From assembly GCA_051294375.1 (NCBI GenBank), contig CM119267.1, positions 5,566,750 to 5,630,749 on the forward strand: a DNA stretch of 64,000 bases, in the 5' to 3' direction. Below, piece after piece: positions 11,114-22,100 of the stretch. This DNA comes from Paraspadella gotoi. Its lineage: Eukaryota; Chaetognatha. The position numbers were made by a program, and so were the translations under genes. The notes under the pieces are model-generated. The model was not told the origin of the DNA, ran no database searches, and worked only from the letters and a program-made list of their open reading frames with translations. How positions within the stretch are numbered: position 1 is the first letter of the stretch; each line of letters starts with the position of its first letter.

Positions 11114-11259
11114 TGAAAATGGGTTCTCCATTCGGAGCTTTTTCTCTCGTGGGAAGGAAGTTTCCCTTTTTTTTTCTCCATTGAAAAGGAAAAAAAAACC
11201 CTTGCGTTTTCTTAAAATCCTCTTTCGAGGCGAGAAAAAGGTCCACTTCCGTTTTCTAA

Positions 11260-11265
<6 letters not shown>

Positions 11266-11320
<55 letters not shown>

Positions 11321-11324
11321 TTCC
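11266..11324 (+). repeat. (CT)n microsatellite
   Basis: 59 bp, followed by TTCTCTCTCTTTCCC. Confidence 0.97.
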
Positions 11325-11399
11325 CAAACAGGAATCCAATTTCTCGAACGCTCCTTTCATCCAGGTTTTTTAGGAGGCGTTCACTTAAAGTTCCAAACA

Positions 11400-11430
11400 A
11401 CAACGACGACAACAACAACAACAACAACAA
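11400..11430 (+). repeat. (CAA)n/(CGA) trinucleotide
   Basis: ACAACGACGACAACAACAAC-type array. Confidence 0.93.
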
Positions 11431-11639
11431 CTTTGATCGAGACAACTTAGGTCGATATGTATTTAAATGTAAAACGATTTTAATACTAAGTCACAATCAT
11501 TTCGCTTAACATTGAAAATTTTAAAAATTTTGCTTGAAATTCTAAACTCTCATTCCGAAGTACATAACTTTTTCGGTTTAATAATAATTCATATAATACA
11601 TATTGTAACTCTAAGTTCAATTTAGATAACGACGACATT

Positions 11640-11696
11640 GACGACGACGACGACGACGACGACGACATCAAAGACGACAATGACGACGACGACGTC
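11640..11696 (+). repeat. (ACG)n trinucleotide, interrupted
   Basis: ACG units broken by ATCAAAGACGACAATG. Confidence 0.95.
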
Positions 11697-11795
11697 CCGG
11701 CGAAACAAAGGCGTCTCGCGTCTCGACGCCGATTGGTTCCTGTGACTCGATTTCCTCTCTGACACCGAAACGACGTCTGGCGTCGAAAGATGTAG

Positions 11796-11925
11796 GTGGG
11801 GAGGTGGGGACCTTTTGTGGGTAGAGAGTGGGGACCTTTTGTGGGTGGGGAGTGGGGACCTTTTGTGGGTAGAGAGTGGGGACCTTTTGTGAGTGGGGAG
11901 TGGGAACCTTTTGTGGGTGGGGTGA
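11796..11925 (+). repeat. 24-bp minisatellite, about 5 units
   Basis: GACCTTTTGTG recurs at 11809, 11833, 11857 and 11881, and as AACC at 11905 (period exactly 24). Each unit reads eight residues of the type WGPFVGRE on the + strand and a TKGPHS-type repeat on the minus strand. Frames on both strands stay open because the period is a multiple of three. There is no start context or splice evidence. Confidence 0.95.
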
Positions 11926-12343
11926 TGACGCTAGGCGCGGAAATGAATGTGGCGATCGTTTTGGTGGTTTTTTTGTCGGTCTGGATGTCTATTTTGCCGT
12001 CTGTCTTTCTAATTTTCTGTAAAACTATATGTGTCGTTGTGTTTCCCATCGGTCTGTCTGTCTACCTGTCTTTTTGTCTGTCAGTTTGTCTCTCTGTCTT
12101 TCTGTGATTTTGACTTCCTCGGCCAACCCCCAACTACGTCACCCCCGCCAAATGATCGGCCCTCCCCAGCTGTACAACAATCGCGATCCCTCGGCTGGCC
12201 AAGGTTAAGAGTATTTCACTAATGAGGAGCTGAGACCCGGCCAAAAGCATTCCCGGGAAAAGAAAAAGGCAAGGGAGGCATGGAATCGCATAGAGGGCGG
12301 GAAAAATCGGATGAGAAAATGGCTCGTGATACTCGTGATGTAA

Positions 12344-12463
12344 CGAATCTTGGGCAGATCGTGGAATAATTTCACGCGTCTCGAGCAAACTAAGGCAGAA
12401 ATATTAAAAGCCAGTGGAAGGCGGAAGGCAAAGAAAAAAAAAGCGAGGGACTTTGAAAAGCAG
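12344..12463 (+). CDS. Candidate exon 3' end with consensus donor
   Basis: Open from 12344, just after a TAA. It reads charged, coil-like residues (SWNNFTRLEQTKAEILKASG, then a Lys-rich stretch and ARDFEKQ) up to a textbook donor CAG/GTAAGG with GT at 12464-12465. The frame also stays open past the donor for about another 95 codons, so an unspliced ORF is possible. The 5' boundary is unknown; AG at 12355-12356 lacks a pyrimidine tract. Purine-rich DNA favours K/E/R-rich frames, which lowers the weight of the amino-acid pattern. No family recognised. Confidence 0.27.
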
Positions 12464-12755
12464 GTAAGGGAAGGAGAACTCGAGAATATAAAAAGCAAAG
12501 GAGAAAAGCAGAGGGAAAGGCGAAAAGAGCACGGGCGCTGGAGACTGGAAACTGGAGTGGAGAGGCGAGAGACAGTTTTGGGCGCGGGGAAGAAAAGCGT
12601 AACAGAATTTGAACTGCCGAGTGGTTACTGGTTAGTGATGACGACGACGATGACGACGATAAAGTTAAAAGTTATGATGATGATGATAGTGATGACGATT
12701 ATGGTAATGATTATTATGTTAATGATGATGATATTGATTAATAGCTGAGAGAAGA

Positions 12756-12925
12756 GGAGAATGGGGAGGAGGAGAATGAGAAGGAGAATGAGGAGAATGT
12801 GAAAGAGAAAGAGAAGGAGAATGAGAATGAGAAGAATGAGAAGGATATTGAGAAGGAGAATGAGAAGGAGGAGAATGAGAAGGAGTATGAGAAGAAGAAT
12901 GAGAAGGAGAATGAGAAGGAGAAGT
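12756..12925 (+). repeat. GAGAATGAGAAG minisatellite
   Basis: Variants of GAGAATGAGAAG and GAGAAGGAGAATGAG with period near 12. Purine-only on the + strand. Confidence 0.92.
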
Positions 12926-12954
12926 ACAAAGTACAAGGACGACGATAATTATTA

Positions 12955-13314
12955 ATGGCAAATACGACGATTATGACGACATCATCGAAGACGACGATGA
13001 CGACGACGACGACGACGACGAAGTCGACGATGATCAAGACGTCGATAACTCAAACGAATGAAACCACTGAGACATCTACTGAAACGATGAAGACGACGAC
13101 AAAGAGGACGACATTGACGAAGGCGACAAAGATTGCCAAGACAACCACGATTACGACATTGACAAAGACGACGACGACAAAGACGAATACATTGACAAAG
13201 ACGACGACGACAACGGAAAACTACGATGTCGACATTGATGGAAATGACGAAGACGACGACGACGATAACGACGACGACATTGACGACGACGACGATCGCC
13301 GTAGCCGACTTTGA
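12955..13314 (+). CDS. Low-complexity ORF, Thr-rich then Asp-rich
   Basis: A 119-codon ORF with an ATG (MANTTIMTTSSKTT). It has a Thr/Lys-rich region of about 85 residues, then ENYDVDIDGNDED and an acidic tail ending RRSRL. The DNA is a degenerate (ACG)n field. A frame shifted by one reads an acidic peptide ending EVDDDQDVDNSNE, and another reads IAVADFDDKKKKTAEQK up to a donor-like AAA/GTAAGG (GT at 13346-13347). Because three readings look protein-like, I treat it mainly as a repeat with possible coding use. Confidence 0.2.
   Translation: MANTTIMTTSSKTTMTTTTTTTKSTMIKTSITQTNETTETSTETMKTTTKRTTLTKATKIAKTTTITTLTKTTTTKTNTLTKTTTTTENYDVDIDGNDEDDDDDNDDDIDDDDDRRSRL
12956..13308 (+). repeat. Degenerate (ACG)n field, about 350 bp
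   Basis: The longest ACG-rich stretch, with ACA, ATG, AAG and TTG variants. Purity is highest at 12997-13022 and 13250-13300. Confidence 0.95.
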
Positions 13315-13458
13315 CGATAAAAAGAAAAAAACTGCGGAGCAGAAAGTAAGGTTGCCTGTTAACACGAACGGCTCATTCGGGAATGGGGCCAACTACGAGG
13401 AGGAGGAGGAGGGAGGGTAGAGGGGTGGGAGAAGGAAGAGGAGGAGGAAGAGAGAGGA

Positions 13459-13835
13459 NNNNNNNNNNNNNNNNNNNNNNNNNNNNNNNNNNNNNNNNNN
13501 NNNNNNNNNNNNNNNNNNNNNNNNNNNNNNNNNNNNNNNNNNNNNNNNNNNNNNNNNNNNNNNNNNNNNNNNNNNNNNNNNNNNNNNNNNNNNNNNNNNN
13601 NNNNNNNNNNNNNNNNNNNNNNNNNNNNNNNNNNNNNNNNNNNNNNNNNNNNNNNNNNNNNNNNNNNNNNNNNNNNNNNNNNNNNNNNNNNNNNNNNNNN
13701 NNNNNNNNNNNNNNNNNNNNNNNNNNNNNNNNNNNNNNNNNNNNNNNNNNNNNNNNNNNNNNNNNNNNNNNNNNNNNNNNNNNNNNNNNNNNNNNNNNNN
13801 NNNNNNNNNNNNNNNNNNNNNNNNNNNNNNNNNNN
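13459..13835. other. Assembly gap, 377 N
   Basis: Preceded by GGA-rich and followed by a G run; probably failed in purine-rich sequence. Confidence 0.99.
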
Positions 13836-13841
13836 GGGGGG

Positions 13842-13879
13842 GGGACAAAAAGGAGACGGCCGGAAATTGCCGGGATAAG
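13842..13879 (+). CDS. Candidate exon 3' end next to gap
   Basis: Right after the N gap a frame reads DKKETAGNCRDK and ends exactly at the donor AAG/GTGAGG (GT at 13880-13881). The 5' part of the exon would be in the gap. The segment is not part of a simple repeat, which makes the residues more meaningful than in the ACG fields. It is only 12 codons, so the identification rests on the donor. Confidence 0.25.
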
Positions 13880-14232
<353 letters not shown>

Positions 14233-14264
14233 TCGTTGACGGACGGTTATTGTGAGAGAGAAAA

Positions 14265-14639
14265 ATGGCGTCCATAAACGGAGAAGGGGTAAAGGGTTAC
14301 AACGAAACCGAAGAAAAGAAATACAAAGCGGACGACGACCGACAAAGAGACCGACAAGAAGACCGACAAAGGAAGACCGACAAAGAAACTGACGGAGAGA
14401 CCGACAAAAATACCGACAGAGAGACCGACAATGAGAACGATACCGGAGTAGCCGATAATTTCCGGTGGCTCGAGGGTTGGGACGTGTTGAGGTGTGAAAG
14501 AGTGATGTTGCTGCGGCGTTGGAGGGATGTTGAATTCAGGAAAAATACGACTCAGTTAATTTATTTACAAAACGTAAATGTGAAATTTCACTCATTCACA
14601 AATGTTCACATTCGTGAGGCGGAATATCCTCAGACATGA
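14265..14639 (+). CDS. Candidate small protein, 124 aa
   Basis: An ATG in a strong animal start context (A at -3, G at +4: AAAAATGGCG) opens 124 codons to a TGA. The N-terminus reads MASINGEGVKGYNETEEKKY. Residues about 25-62 are a hydrophilic 4-residue-type repeat (DRQRDRQEDRQR, then KETDGETDKNTDRETD) from a 12-bp minisatellite. The C-terminal half is non-repetitive: DNFRWLEGWDVLRCERVML, then RRWRDVEF and HSFTNVHIREAEYPQT. No signal peptide or membrane segment. I recognise no family. Of the unspliced ORFs it is the most gene-like because of its start context and non-repetitive end. The CT tract upstream would lie in the leader or promoter. Confidence 0.35.
   Translation: MASINGEGVKGYNETEEKKYKADDDRQRDRQEDRQRKTDKETDGETDKNTDRETDNENDTGVADNFRWLEGWDVLRCERVMLLRRWRDVEFRKNTTQLIYLQNVNVKFHSFTNVHIREAEYPQT
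14338..14445 (+). repeat. 12-bp GACCGACAAAGA minisatellite
   Basis: About nine degenerate units inside the ORF at 14265. Confidence 0.93.
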
Positions 14640-15075
14640 TTTTGTTCTTCACGAGTCTGACGACTTTTGTCCTTTTCGCAATCGTACCCGAATTTTATTA
14701 TTTTTAAAATGAAATTAATTGTTAAAAAAATTATTTTCATTAATTTTATATTCTAATTTATTATTTAAAATTTATAATATTCTATTATATTATTTATGTG
14801 AAATCATTTCTTTCGTTGTGTTAGACTTAGAGATTGAGAAAAAGTTTGAAATAATTTCAACAACTATTTTATTTTGAGACAGTGGACAAAGAATATTATA
14901 TAATCTTTTAAAATATTATTATATAATTTAATTTTTTGATTAATTTTTCAATTATAAAAATTATCGTTTTTACAAAAAAAAAAGAGCAAAATTCTTCCCT
15001 CAATGCGAAACCGAATTAAGTCAATTTCGTCAGCGAACATCGAGAGAAAAAAAAAGTTAATGCCAACTTGAAGGG
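14640..15075 (+). other. AT-rich spacer
   Basis: Very AT-rich (14690-14990), no open frames. Could be a 3' UTR or intergenic DNA. Confidence 0.5.
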
Positions 15076-15113
15076 TAACATTAACTGCTAACATTAACTG
15101 CTAACGTTAACGC
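15076..15113 (+). repeat. 13-bp tandem repeat, 3 units
   Basis: TAACATTAACTGC twice, then the variant TAACGTTAACGC. Confidence 0.93.
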
Positions 15114-15162
15114 TTGTTTTAACGGTTATACGCGGTACTTAATCCTTGAGAGGAGAAAAAAT

Positions 15163-15420
15163 ATGTTGCTGTCGACCTCCGTTGGGAACTCGAATGTTGC
15201 AGGGGGTGGAGTAGAGGAGGAGCGGGGAGAAAAGAATTTGAGGAATTCTGTTTTTGGTGTTTTCGCAGTTTTCACTGGCCAGCGAAGCGACGCAGTCTTA
15301 ACGCATACATTTCACTCTCTTTCACGACTTTGGCGATCGGCCACGCCCAATAAAGTTGATACACTTTCCGGTTATTGCGTCGCGTCGATACGACACGCGG
15401 AGACTCCGCCACAAAATTAA
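15163..15420 (+). CDS. Candidate ORF, 85 aa
   Basis: ATG at 15163 (A at -3) opens 85 codons free of simple repeats: MLLSTSVGNSNVAGGGVEEE at the start, then RSDAVLTHTFHSLSRLWRSA and SIRHAETPPQN at the end. The GC content is near balanced, unlike the AT-rich DNA before it. No domain, signal peptide or membrane segment is evident and no family is recognised. ORFs of this length are expected by chance in 64 kb, so confidence is low. Confidence 0.2.
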   Translation: MLLSTSVGNSNVAGGGVEEERGEKNLRNSVFGVFAVFTGQRSDAVLTHTFHSLSRLWRSATPNKVDTLSGYCVASIRHAETPPQN

Positions 15421-15454
15421 AATTCATCGACGCGAATCGGTTGATGATGTGATT

Positions 15455-15487
15455 CGATGACGACGACGATGACGATGAAGATGACGA
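15455..15487 (+). repeat. (ACG)/(ATG) trinucleotide
   Basis: GATGACGACGACGATGACGA-type array. Confidence 0.93.
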
Positions 15488-16850
15488 TGACTAAATGAAT
15501 GAGACACAGACATAAGTCATGAAGACGGACAACAGACAGATAGCCGACTAAAGAATAAAAAAAGTCTAATAAACACAAATTGGGAAAATAGAAGTAAACG
15601 AGGAAACCGACGACGAAAAAGACCGATACGACGACATCAGCGGAAAAAGGAGAAGTCGGAAGAAGTGACGCGCTTAATGAAATTCCATCGATAACGGACG
15701 GAAACATAACCGGTTGACGACAGAAGAAACGACGACGACGCATGACGATGCCGACCGACACGACGGACGACGATAACGAAAAAAAGCTTCTTCGGCTAAA
15801 TCGTCAACAATCCCCTTCGCTTTTTTTTGTTCGCCAGCCAAAAATCAACGAATTGAAAAAGGACTTTTTTTTTCGTTTTCGAAAGCAGATTCCATTAATG
15901 GAAGCGAAGAAGATAAAGGAAGCTTTCTAAAAACTATTTTCTTTTTTTTTTGCTCATGATTGAGGATAAATTCAATGATTATATACAGTTTCGTTAGAAG
16001 AGGAAAACAAAACCTTTTCAATTGGCGAAAAAATGATCGCCGCATTGACTCCTTCGCAGGCGGAAGAAGGACAAAAATGTGTCCAGTTCGCGTCCCAGAT
16101 GTCCGCGCGCGAGGCCTAGAAACGCGCCTCATCCGGCGTAAATGGCCCTCCCGCCAAGAATAGAAAGAGAAATTGCGACGTCGAAAAAGGGCAACGAGAT
16201 GGCGGGAAAGATGGTAACTGGATGGCGGATGAGATACAAGCGCCAAAATATCTTTCCCGCAAACTGCCGACACCTCGCGACAAAACCCGTAACTTTTTAA
16301 AAAAAACCTGTTCAAATGTAAGTGAAAGGACGATAAAAACCTGTCAAAAAACGGTATCTGCTTAAAAAAATGTAACCTTACTCGGCCGTCAAAAATCTGC
16401 TCTTGAAACGTTAGTTGAATTTTATGACTGAACAAGAACTACGTGGAATCAGATTGTTGTTGCCAACGTGATTCGTTGATTTATAAATGCTCCACTCTTT
16501 CACGATTAAATGTCAGTTTCACAACTCAACAATGACAAGACGAATTCTAAACCACTATGCTCTTAGTGCAAAAAGGCTAAAAAAAAGAAGAAAATCATGA
16601 AAAAATGAAAGATGGAGAAATAAGAAGAAAAAAATGGCAGAAAATGGAGATGTTCTTCTCCGCCAAAACCATGCATCTTTAATTTATGCGTTTTATGATC
16701 CTAAGCCGCAGAAAACCGCTGGCACCATGGCACCGTGGTACCATTAGAGCCATACGCTTCCAAGTTATCCTCTTTCCTTTCGCCTCTCTCTACTCCAGGA
16801 ATTCCATCCTCTCTGCCCTTACACGCATCCCTTTTCGACCTCACTTTTCT
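15488..16850 (+). other. Mixed spacer, no gene supported
   Basis: A + strand frame at 15960-16163 and a minus frame at 15845-16435 are open, but neither has an ATG with context or splice signals. A GC-rich island at 16070-16150 contains CCGCGCGCGAGGCC. Confidence 0.4.
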
Positions 16851-16854
16851 TTTC

Positions 16855-16915
16855 TTCTTTTCTTTCTTTCTTTCTTTCTTTCTTCTTTCTTTCTTTTCAT
16901 TCTTTCTTTCTTATG

Positions 16916-16946
<31 letters not shown>

Positions 16947-16951
16947 TTTTA
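16855..16951 (+). repeat. (CTTT)n tetranucleotide
   Basis: About 97 bp of CTTT units with interruptions. Confidence 0.97.
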
Positions 16952-17122
16952 TCTATCTAAGTCCTTTTATTTATTCTTTCGTCTTTTTCTTTCTTCTCCT
17001 CTTTTTAGTTTTAACCCCTTTCATCTTATTTCTTCTATCTTTCCCCTTTGTAATTCTGCCCCTGTGTCCACTCCACCCTCCCCTCTTCAAAAAGTTTGCT
17101 AAAAGGTCTCCTATGACCACTC

Positions 17123-17440
17123 TTGTCTCAAGCCATAACGGTTTTTAGCTTTTTCAGGAGTGACAGAAGATACTTTTGTAAGCTTGTGTTGTGCCACATA
17201 CCAAGGAGTTTTTTTTTGCAAGAACTTAGCTTTTTCCCTCTAACTTCCCACAAGAATTTCCGCATAATATTTGGATGCCGATTTTTCCCATTAACGCTCT
17301 GGCAACTCCTTCAGCCCTTTAAAGACCATCAACCCTTTTATTCCACGGAGGACGCGAAACCCCCTTCATCTTCCAGACCTCTCAGAAAAAAAGAGCAGCG
17401 GGTCGCTGAAGACTTGATGGGACCGCTCATGAAATCTTAG
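17123..17440 (+). other. Open frame of 105 codons without ATG start
   Basis: Non-repetitive frame reading FRSDRRYFCKLVLCHIPRS and ending VAEDLMGPLMKS. It starts with TTG. A T-rich tract ending TTTTTCAG (AG at 17156-17157) could be an acceptor within it. Coding status is unresolved. Confidence 0.15.
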
Positions 17441-17537
17441 ACTATTTCCCGCGTTTTCCCGTTTTTTTTTTGTTTTTGTTTCCTCGTCGGTTTCATTAAT
17501 TCAACGAATTCCCTCGACGTCGTCGGTCGCGTTTGCC

Positions 17538-17573
17538 CGTCGTCGTCGTCGTCGTACGTCCGTCGTCGTCTTC
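17538..17573 (+). repeat. (CGT)n trinucleotide
   Basis: CGTCGTCGTCGTCGTACGTC and following units. Confidence 0.96.
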
Positions 17574-17652
17574 CTCCGTTTGTTCCGGTTTCTTCCGAGA
17601 TTTTTTTCTCGTTATTTTTTTAATTCTATCTCAGTATTTTAGCTCACCTTTT

Positions 17653-17735
<83 letters not shown>
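17653..17735 (+). repeat. (CT)n tract, interrupted
   Basis: Forms the upstream part of a pyrimidine tract leading to the AG at 17781. Confidence 0.97.
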
Positions 17736-17736
<1 letters not shown>

Positions 17737-17782
17737 ATATTTCCTATTTCCTTTTCCTCATTCCTTCCACTCAAACGCTCAG

Positions 17783-17809
17783 GTTTGCCAGGCCGCATTC
17801 CGATTTTCG
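17783..17809 (+). CDS. Candidate 27-bp microexon
   Basis: A roughly 130-bp pyrimidine-rich stretch ends in CGCTCAG (AG 17781-17782). Exactly 27 bp later comes TTTTCG/GTGAGA (GT 17810-17811). All three frames are open (VCQAAFRFS, FARPHSDF, LPGRIPIF), so it would insert nine residues in phase. Microexons of this size are common in animal neural and muscle genes. No flanking exon can be tied to it, and the pairing of sites may be chance. Confidence 0.22.
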
Positions 17810-17858
17810 GTGAGATTTGTCGCGATTTGGGCTCTTTTCGGGGGAATTTTGTTTCTTC

Positions 17859-17860
<2 letters not shown>

Positions 17861-17917
<57 letters not shown>

Positions 17918-17951
17918 TTCTACTCTCTCTCTCTCTCTCTTCTCTCTCCTC
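17861..17951 (+). repeat. (CT)n tract, interrupted
   Basis: About 91 bp of CT repeats. Confidence 0.97.
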
Positions 17952-18309
17952 TTTCCCCTTGCGCGGCTGCTTCACGGCGCCGTCTGCTACGCATTTTCTC
18001 TCACGCCGCAACGAAATTGTGGAATTATGTTTGTAAGCGACGCATTTAGGCGAAGCCGAAGGGCGTGATGCGAAAGGACAGTGTTATGCCCATTTCTTTA
18101 CCATTTTCATTCGATTGAAGATTCTCTTGATCATTAGAATTTAATATTTCAATATTCCAAATATATTTGCTGTGTCTGTTCTCAGTATTGAAACATTATT
18201 ACTAAAAAATAACTTTGAAAATACTAATATTAACCAATGTCAACATCAACTTAGCTCTCTATAAATTTTTTAAATATGTTGCGGGCACTTCTTAGGGGGG
18301 GCCATTCGT
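17952..18309 (+). other. Spacer, no gene seen
   Basis: A GC-rich part (17955-18065) followed by AT-rich sequence. Confidence 0.4.
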
Positions 18310-18400
18310 CCTCTCTTTTCTCTCTCGCTCTCTCTCTCTTCTCTCCTCTCTCTCTCTCTCTCTTCTCTCTCTTCTCTCTCTCTTCTCTCTCTCTCTCCTC
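18310..18400 (+). repeat. (CT)n tract, interrupted
   Basis: CT repeats ending close to the outer edge of palindrome B. Confidence 0.96.
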
Positions 18401-18457
18401 TCCCCACTCTTTCCTCCCTCCTTCCATCCCTTCTATCTCACCTTTCGCCCCCCACGA

Positions 18458-18591
18458 AACAAACTAATAGGCAAGTTATAAAGCGTTTTTAACGTAAGTG
18501 GACAGGACCAATGACGACGGATCGGACCGACGGACGCCGACCGACCGAAAAGTGACTTATACAGTTGCTCCGCGAGTACTCGCGGCGCAAC
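18458..18591 (-). mobile_element. GTTGCGCCGC-TIR element, truncated at palindrome edge
   Basis: Reverse-strand copy with terminal repeat GCGGCGCAAC at 18582-18591, the CGCGAGTACTCGCG palindrome, GTGACTTAT, the GTC-type microsatellite and GTTAAAAACGC. It stops where palindrome B starts, so it is the mirror image of the first half of 24709-24961. Confidence 0.9.
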
Positions 18592-19649
18592 TAAAAAAAG
18601 AAGAGAAAAACTCATTAGAGAAATTTACGATTATTGTGAAATCGACTAAAACGGCGAAGTTTCGTGCAGACTGTAGACGAGGGTTTGAGTCTGGGTGAAA
18701 GTTTTGAGTCCATGCGCCCCTTTTTTTTCCTTTTTTTCCCTTTTTTTAAATTTGTTGTCATCTTCTTTCCTTTTTCTTTCTTTTTTCCTGTCTTGCTTTT
18801 TCTCTTTTATTTTCTATTACCACTTTCTTCTTCTTCCGCTCAATTCGAATTTTTTGGTTATATTATCTCACTTCCTTTCCTTTCTTATTTTTCTTTTCTC
18901 ATCTTCTCTTTTACTTCTTTAATATTCTACTACTTTTTCTCATTTTTTTCTTATTTGCCTGTGTTACTCTTCTCTTTTTCACCTCTATTCCCTTCTCTTT
19001 CCTTCACCTTCCTTCTCTCTTCTCTCCAGACATCCTCCCCTCTTCCCTTCTCTTCTCTTTCCCTTCCTTTCCTTTCTCTCTCCCCCCTTTCCCAACTCTA
19101 TACATCAATATCAAATCAGTGGTTCCCCGCCTCGAAATTACATTTTAATCTTCGCGCCGAAAAACTTCTCCGACTCACCGCGAAAACCGGATTCTCGTTG
19201 TCGAGTCTGCATTTTCTAAAACTTATTCTTCATCCGTAGTTGAAAGAAGGAGGAATGACTAATTTTGACTCCCAGAGTCAGGCGAAGACGTTGTCTGGGA
19301 CGGTTAGTTGGGATCCTAGACTTATCTTTTTAGTCGCGCCTACGAAAGATTTTTCTTGATCAATCAAATCAATCAATCAATAAAAATTATAATTGACTTT
19401 TGCGGAGCTAAAAAAAAAGCATAATGGATTTTCGAGCCGGAACGAACTTTCAATCTGAAAACTACGGTGAGATGCCATCATTTTCACTGCAGATTCGACG
19501 TTCCAATGAAAAGTGATTCAACGTCGATGGTGTCTGTAATTTAAAAAGCGGATGACTTTACTTCTCCTTCTGTCAAATTCTTTTTCGTCGCTGTTAGACT
19601 TTCTTTCTTTCTTATTCTTATTTTTCTTTTTTTTTCGCCCATGGCCCTT

Positions 19650-20110
19650 ATTTTCGCTTGGAACTGATTTTTCGCATTTTTTTCCCGCTTAGCCTTTCGC
19701 TCTTTCGCCCCTAGCTCTTCAACCTTTCCGCCCTTCTCACTTCGCCTTTCGCCTTTCGCTTTCGCTTAACGCTCTTCGTCTTTCGCAGTTCGCCTTTCGG
19801 CTTTAAACTTTTGGGTCCTTTTTCTCTTTGCCTATATGCCTTCGCCTTTCGACTTTTGCATAACGCCATTCGCCTTACGCCTTTTCATCTTTCTCGAGTT
19901 TGTCTTTTGCTTTAATCTTTCGATCTTTTGCCCTTTCCTATATTGCCTTCTCGCCTTCTCGCCTCTCCCGCCGTTCCGCATATCGCCTTTCTCCTTTCGC
20001 CTTCGCTTTTCGCCTTAGCTTGTTCGTCGTTCGCATTTTCGCCTTTCGCCCTTTCGCCTTTAATCTTTCCGCCTTTCGCTTTCACTCTTCATCCCTTCGC
20101 CCTTTCATCT
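19650..20110 (+). repeat. CTTTCGC heptamer minisatellite
   Basis: Irregular array of CGCCTTTCGC, CCTTTCGCTCTTTCGCCC and similar words with spacing near 7-10 bp. Mirrored at 23220-23660 as GGCGAAAGGCGAAAGGCGAA. Confidence 0.92.
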
Positions 20111-20459
20111 CTGGTTTCTTTCCACTACCCTCTTTCCTTCTTTTGTCACTCTCTCTTCACTCTCACAATCTTCTTTGTTATTTTCTTTTTTTTAATCTTT
20201 CCCTTTTCTTTTCCTTTCGTTTTCAACTTTGACCTTCACCCTTCCTGTCTTTTTTTTAACTTCACCCTTTCTTCCCACAGTTTTTCATTCTCATATTTTC
20301 CTAACCTCCTGTTTTTTTTTTTTTTTAAATTTCTCTCTTCTTCCTTATTCCTTCTCCTTCATTCCTCACTCTCTCTCCCTCTCTCTCTTTCCCCATCCGA
20401 CTCATTGATAATTCCCTCGGGAGAAAAGATTCACATTTCACATCCTTTTGATTTCACAT

Positions 20460-20870
20460 TCACCATCACGGTTTTTTGCCTTCTTTTACCCTTTCTCTCT
20501 TTTCCTCCCTTTTCCTTTCTGTTCCTCCCTTTTCTTTCATCTCCGTTCCTCTCTTTCCTGCCATACCTTTTCTATCCGTTCTCTCCTTTCTTTTCTAACC
20601 TTCTCTCTTATTCCTCCCTTTTTCTTTCTCTCTTTTCCTCCCATTCTTTCCTCTCCGTTTCCTCTCCTTTCTTTTCTCCCTTGCCTCTCTTATTCCTCCC
20701 TTTTCTTTTCTCTCTTTTTCCTCATTCCTTCCCTCTCTGTTCCTCTCGCTTTCTTTTCTCCCTTTCCTCTCTTTTCCTCCCTTTTCTTTTACTCCCTTTC
20801 TGTTTCCTTTTCTCGCTTTCCTCTCTCTCCCCCTCTTTTCCTTGCCCTTGTGACTGTAAAAGCCAAAACG
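20460..20870 (+). repeat. Pyrimidine-rich minisatellite
   Basis: TTTTCCTCCCTTTTCTTTCT-type units with almost no purines. Mirrored at 22500-22870. Confidence 0.9.
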
Positions 20871-21263
20871 GCGGAACGAAGCATCACGCGAACTGGAATC
20901 GACAAACAACGACAACGAACACAAACAACGGACAACGCGAATTCACACCGAACAAAACTGTATATATTTATTTTTCCCTCTTTTTTCCTTCGTCCTTCTG
21001 AACAGCTCGACGGACCGTAGCTGAAGGCAATAAAAAAAATACCGATTCTGTTGTATATAAACAAACCATAACAAAAACAACATAAAAAACACAAACAGAA
21101 GGATAACTCGTCGCTGATGAGACTCTCTCGACGCCGGGCGATGCCGGACGGCGCCCGGATGACGCCGACAATCGACGCCGCTCTCGTGAAATCGGCGCGG
21201 CGACTCAGCACTTAATGCATGTTGTAAAAACCGCGGGTGTGCCTGAGAGAAGAAAATCAATCT

Positions 21264-21264
21264 A

Positions 21265-21353
<89 letters not shown>
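21264..21353 (+). repeat. (CT)n microsatellite
   Basis: About 90 bp with a single G interruption. Mirror tract at 22006-22096 is (GA)n. Confidence 0.98.
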
Positions 21354-21356
<3 letters not shown>

Positions 21357-21559
21357 GTTATCGATGTTAAGTCGTCACCTTTAACCTCGCCACCTTTCCC
21401 TCCACCTCGACCGTATGTGCCATTGCCGAATTGCGATCGTTTGGGATCCCTTGTCTTGAGATATGCTCCTCGTCTGTTGGCATGCCTTTAGCTTGCTTTA
21501 CTTTTCCCTGTTTGTAAGCATAATTCCGTAGTGTCCGTCGGCTTAATCTTGGTTTTTGT

Positions 21560-21609
21560 CGTTGTCTGTTGTCTTTTTAGTTTGAGTTAATTTCCTCGTT
21601 CTCTCTCTC

Positions 21610-21690
<81 letters not shown>

Positions 21691-21790
21691 CCTCAAATCT
21701 CTTCACTTCACAACATTTTATTTTTTCCTCTCGTTTCTTTTCCTCACTTACAATTCCAGTTCCCCCCCCCCGCCCCCTCGCCTCTTCACA
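21560..21790 (+). other. Spacer of palindrome B
   Basis: 231 bp lying only on the left of the gap, with a CT tract (21600-21690) and a CCCCCCCCCCGCCCC run at 21764-21778. Confidence 0.85.
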
Positions 21791-21815
21791 NNNNNNNNNN
21801 NNNNNNNNNNNNNNN
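21791..21815. other. Assembly gap, 25 N
   Basis: Centre of palindrome B; the right arm starts at 21816. Confidence 0.99.
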
Positions 21816-22002
21816 ACAAAAAACAGAGTTAACGACGGGACACGGAATTATGCTTACAACAGGGAAAAAGAAAGCAAGCTAAAGGCATGCCAAAGACGAG
21901 GAGCATACTCAAGACAAGGGATCCCAAACGATCGGCAATTCGGCATGGCACGGTCGAGGTGAGGGAAAGGTGCGAGGTTAAAGGTGACACTAACATCGAT
22001 AC

Positions 22003-22005
<3 letters not shown>

Positions 22006-22096
<91 letters not shown>
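22006..22096 (+). repeat. (GA)n microsatellite
   Basis: About 91 bp uninterrupted. Confidence 0.98.

Positions 22097-22100
<4 letters not shown>

Larger units (their letters stand above)
18458..21559 (+). repeat. Palindrome B, left arm
   Basis: About 3.1 kb mirrored at 21816-24839. Shared landmarks in reverse order: the GTTGCGCCGC element end, GCAGACTGTAGACGAGGGTT, the T-rich block, the CTTTCGC field, the pyrimidine block with CATCACGGTTTTTTGCC, ACTCGTCGCTGATGAGACTC, and the long CT tract. The outer edge falls inside the GTTGCGCCGC element: the right side carries the whole element, the left only 134 bp of it. No convincing gene; paired open frames near 20.8-21.2 and 22.1-22.5 kb lack an ATG. 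Confidence 0.95.

Noticed and set aside
12956-13308. CRISPR-like or satellite array in the ACG field
   Set aside because: No fixed repeat-spacer structure; it is a degenerate trinucleotide repeat.
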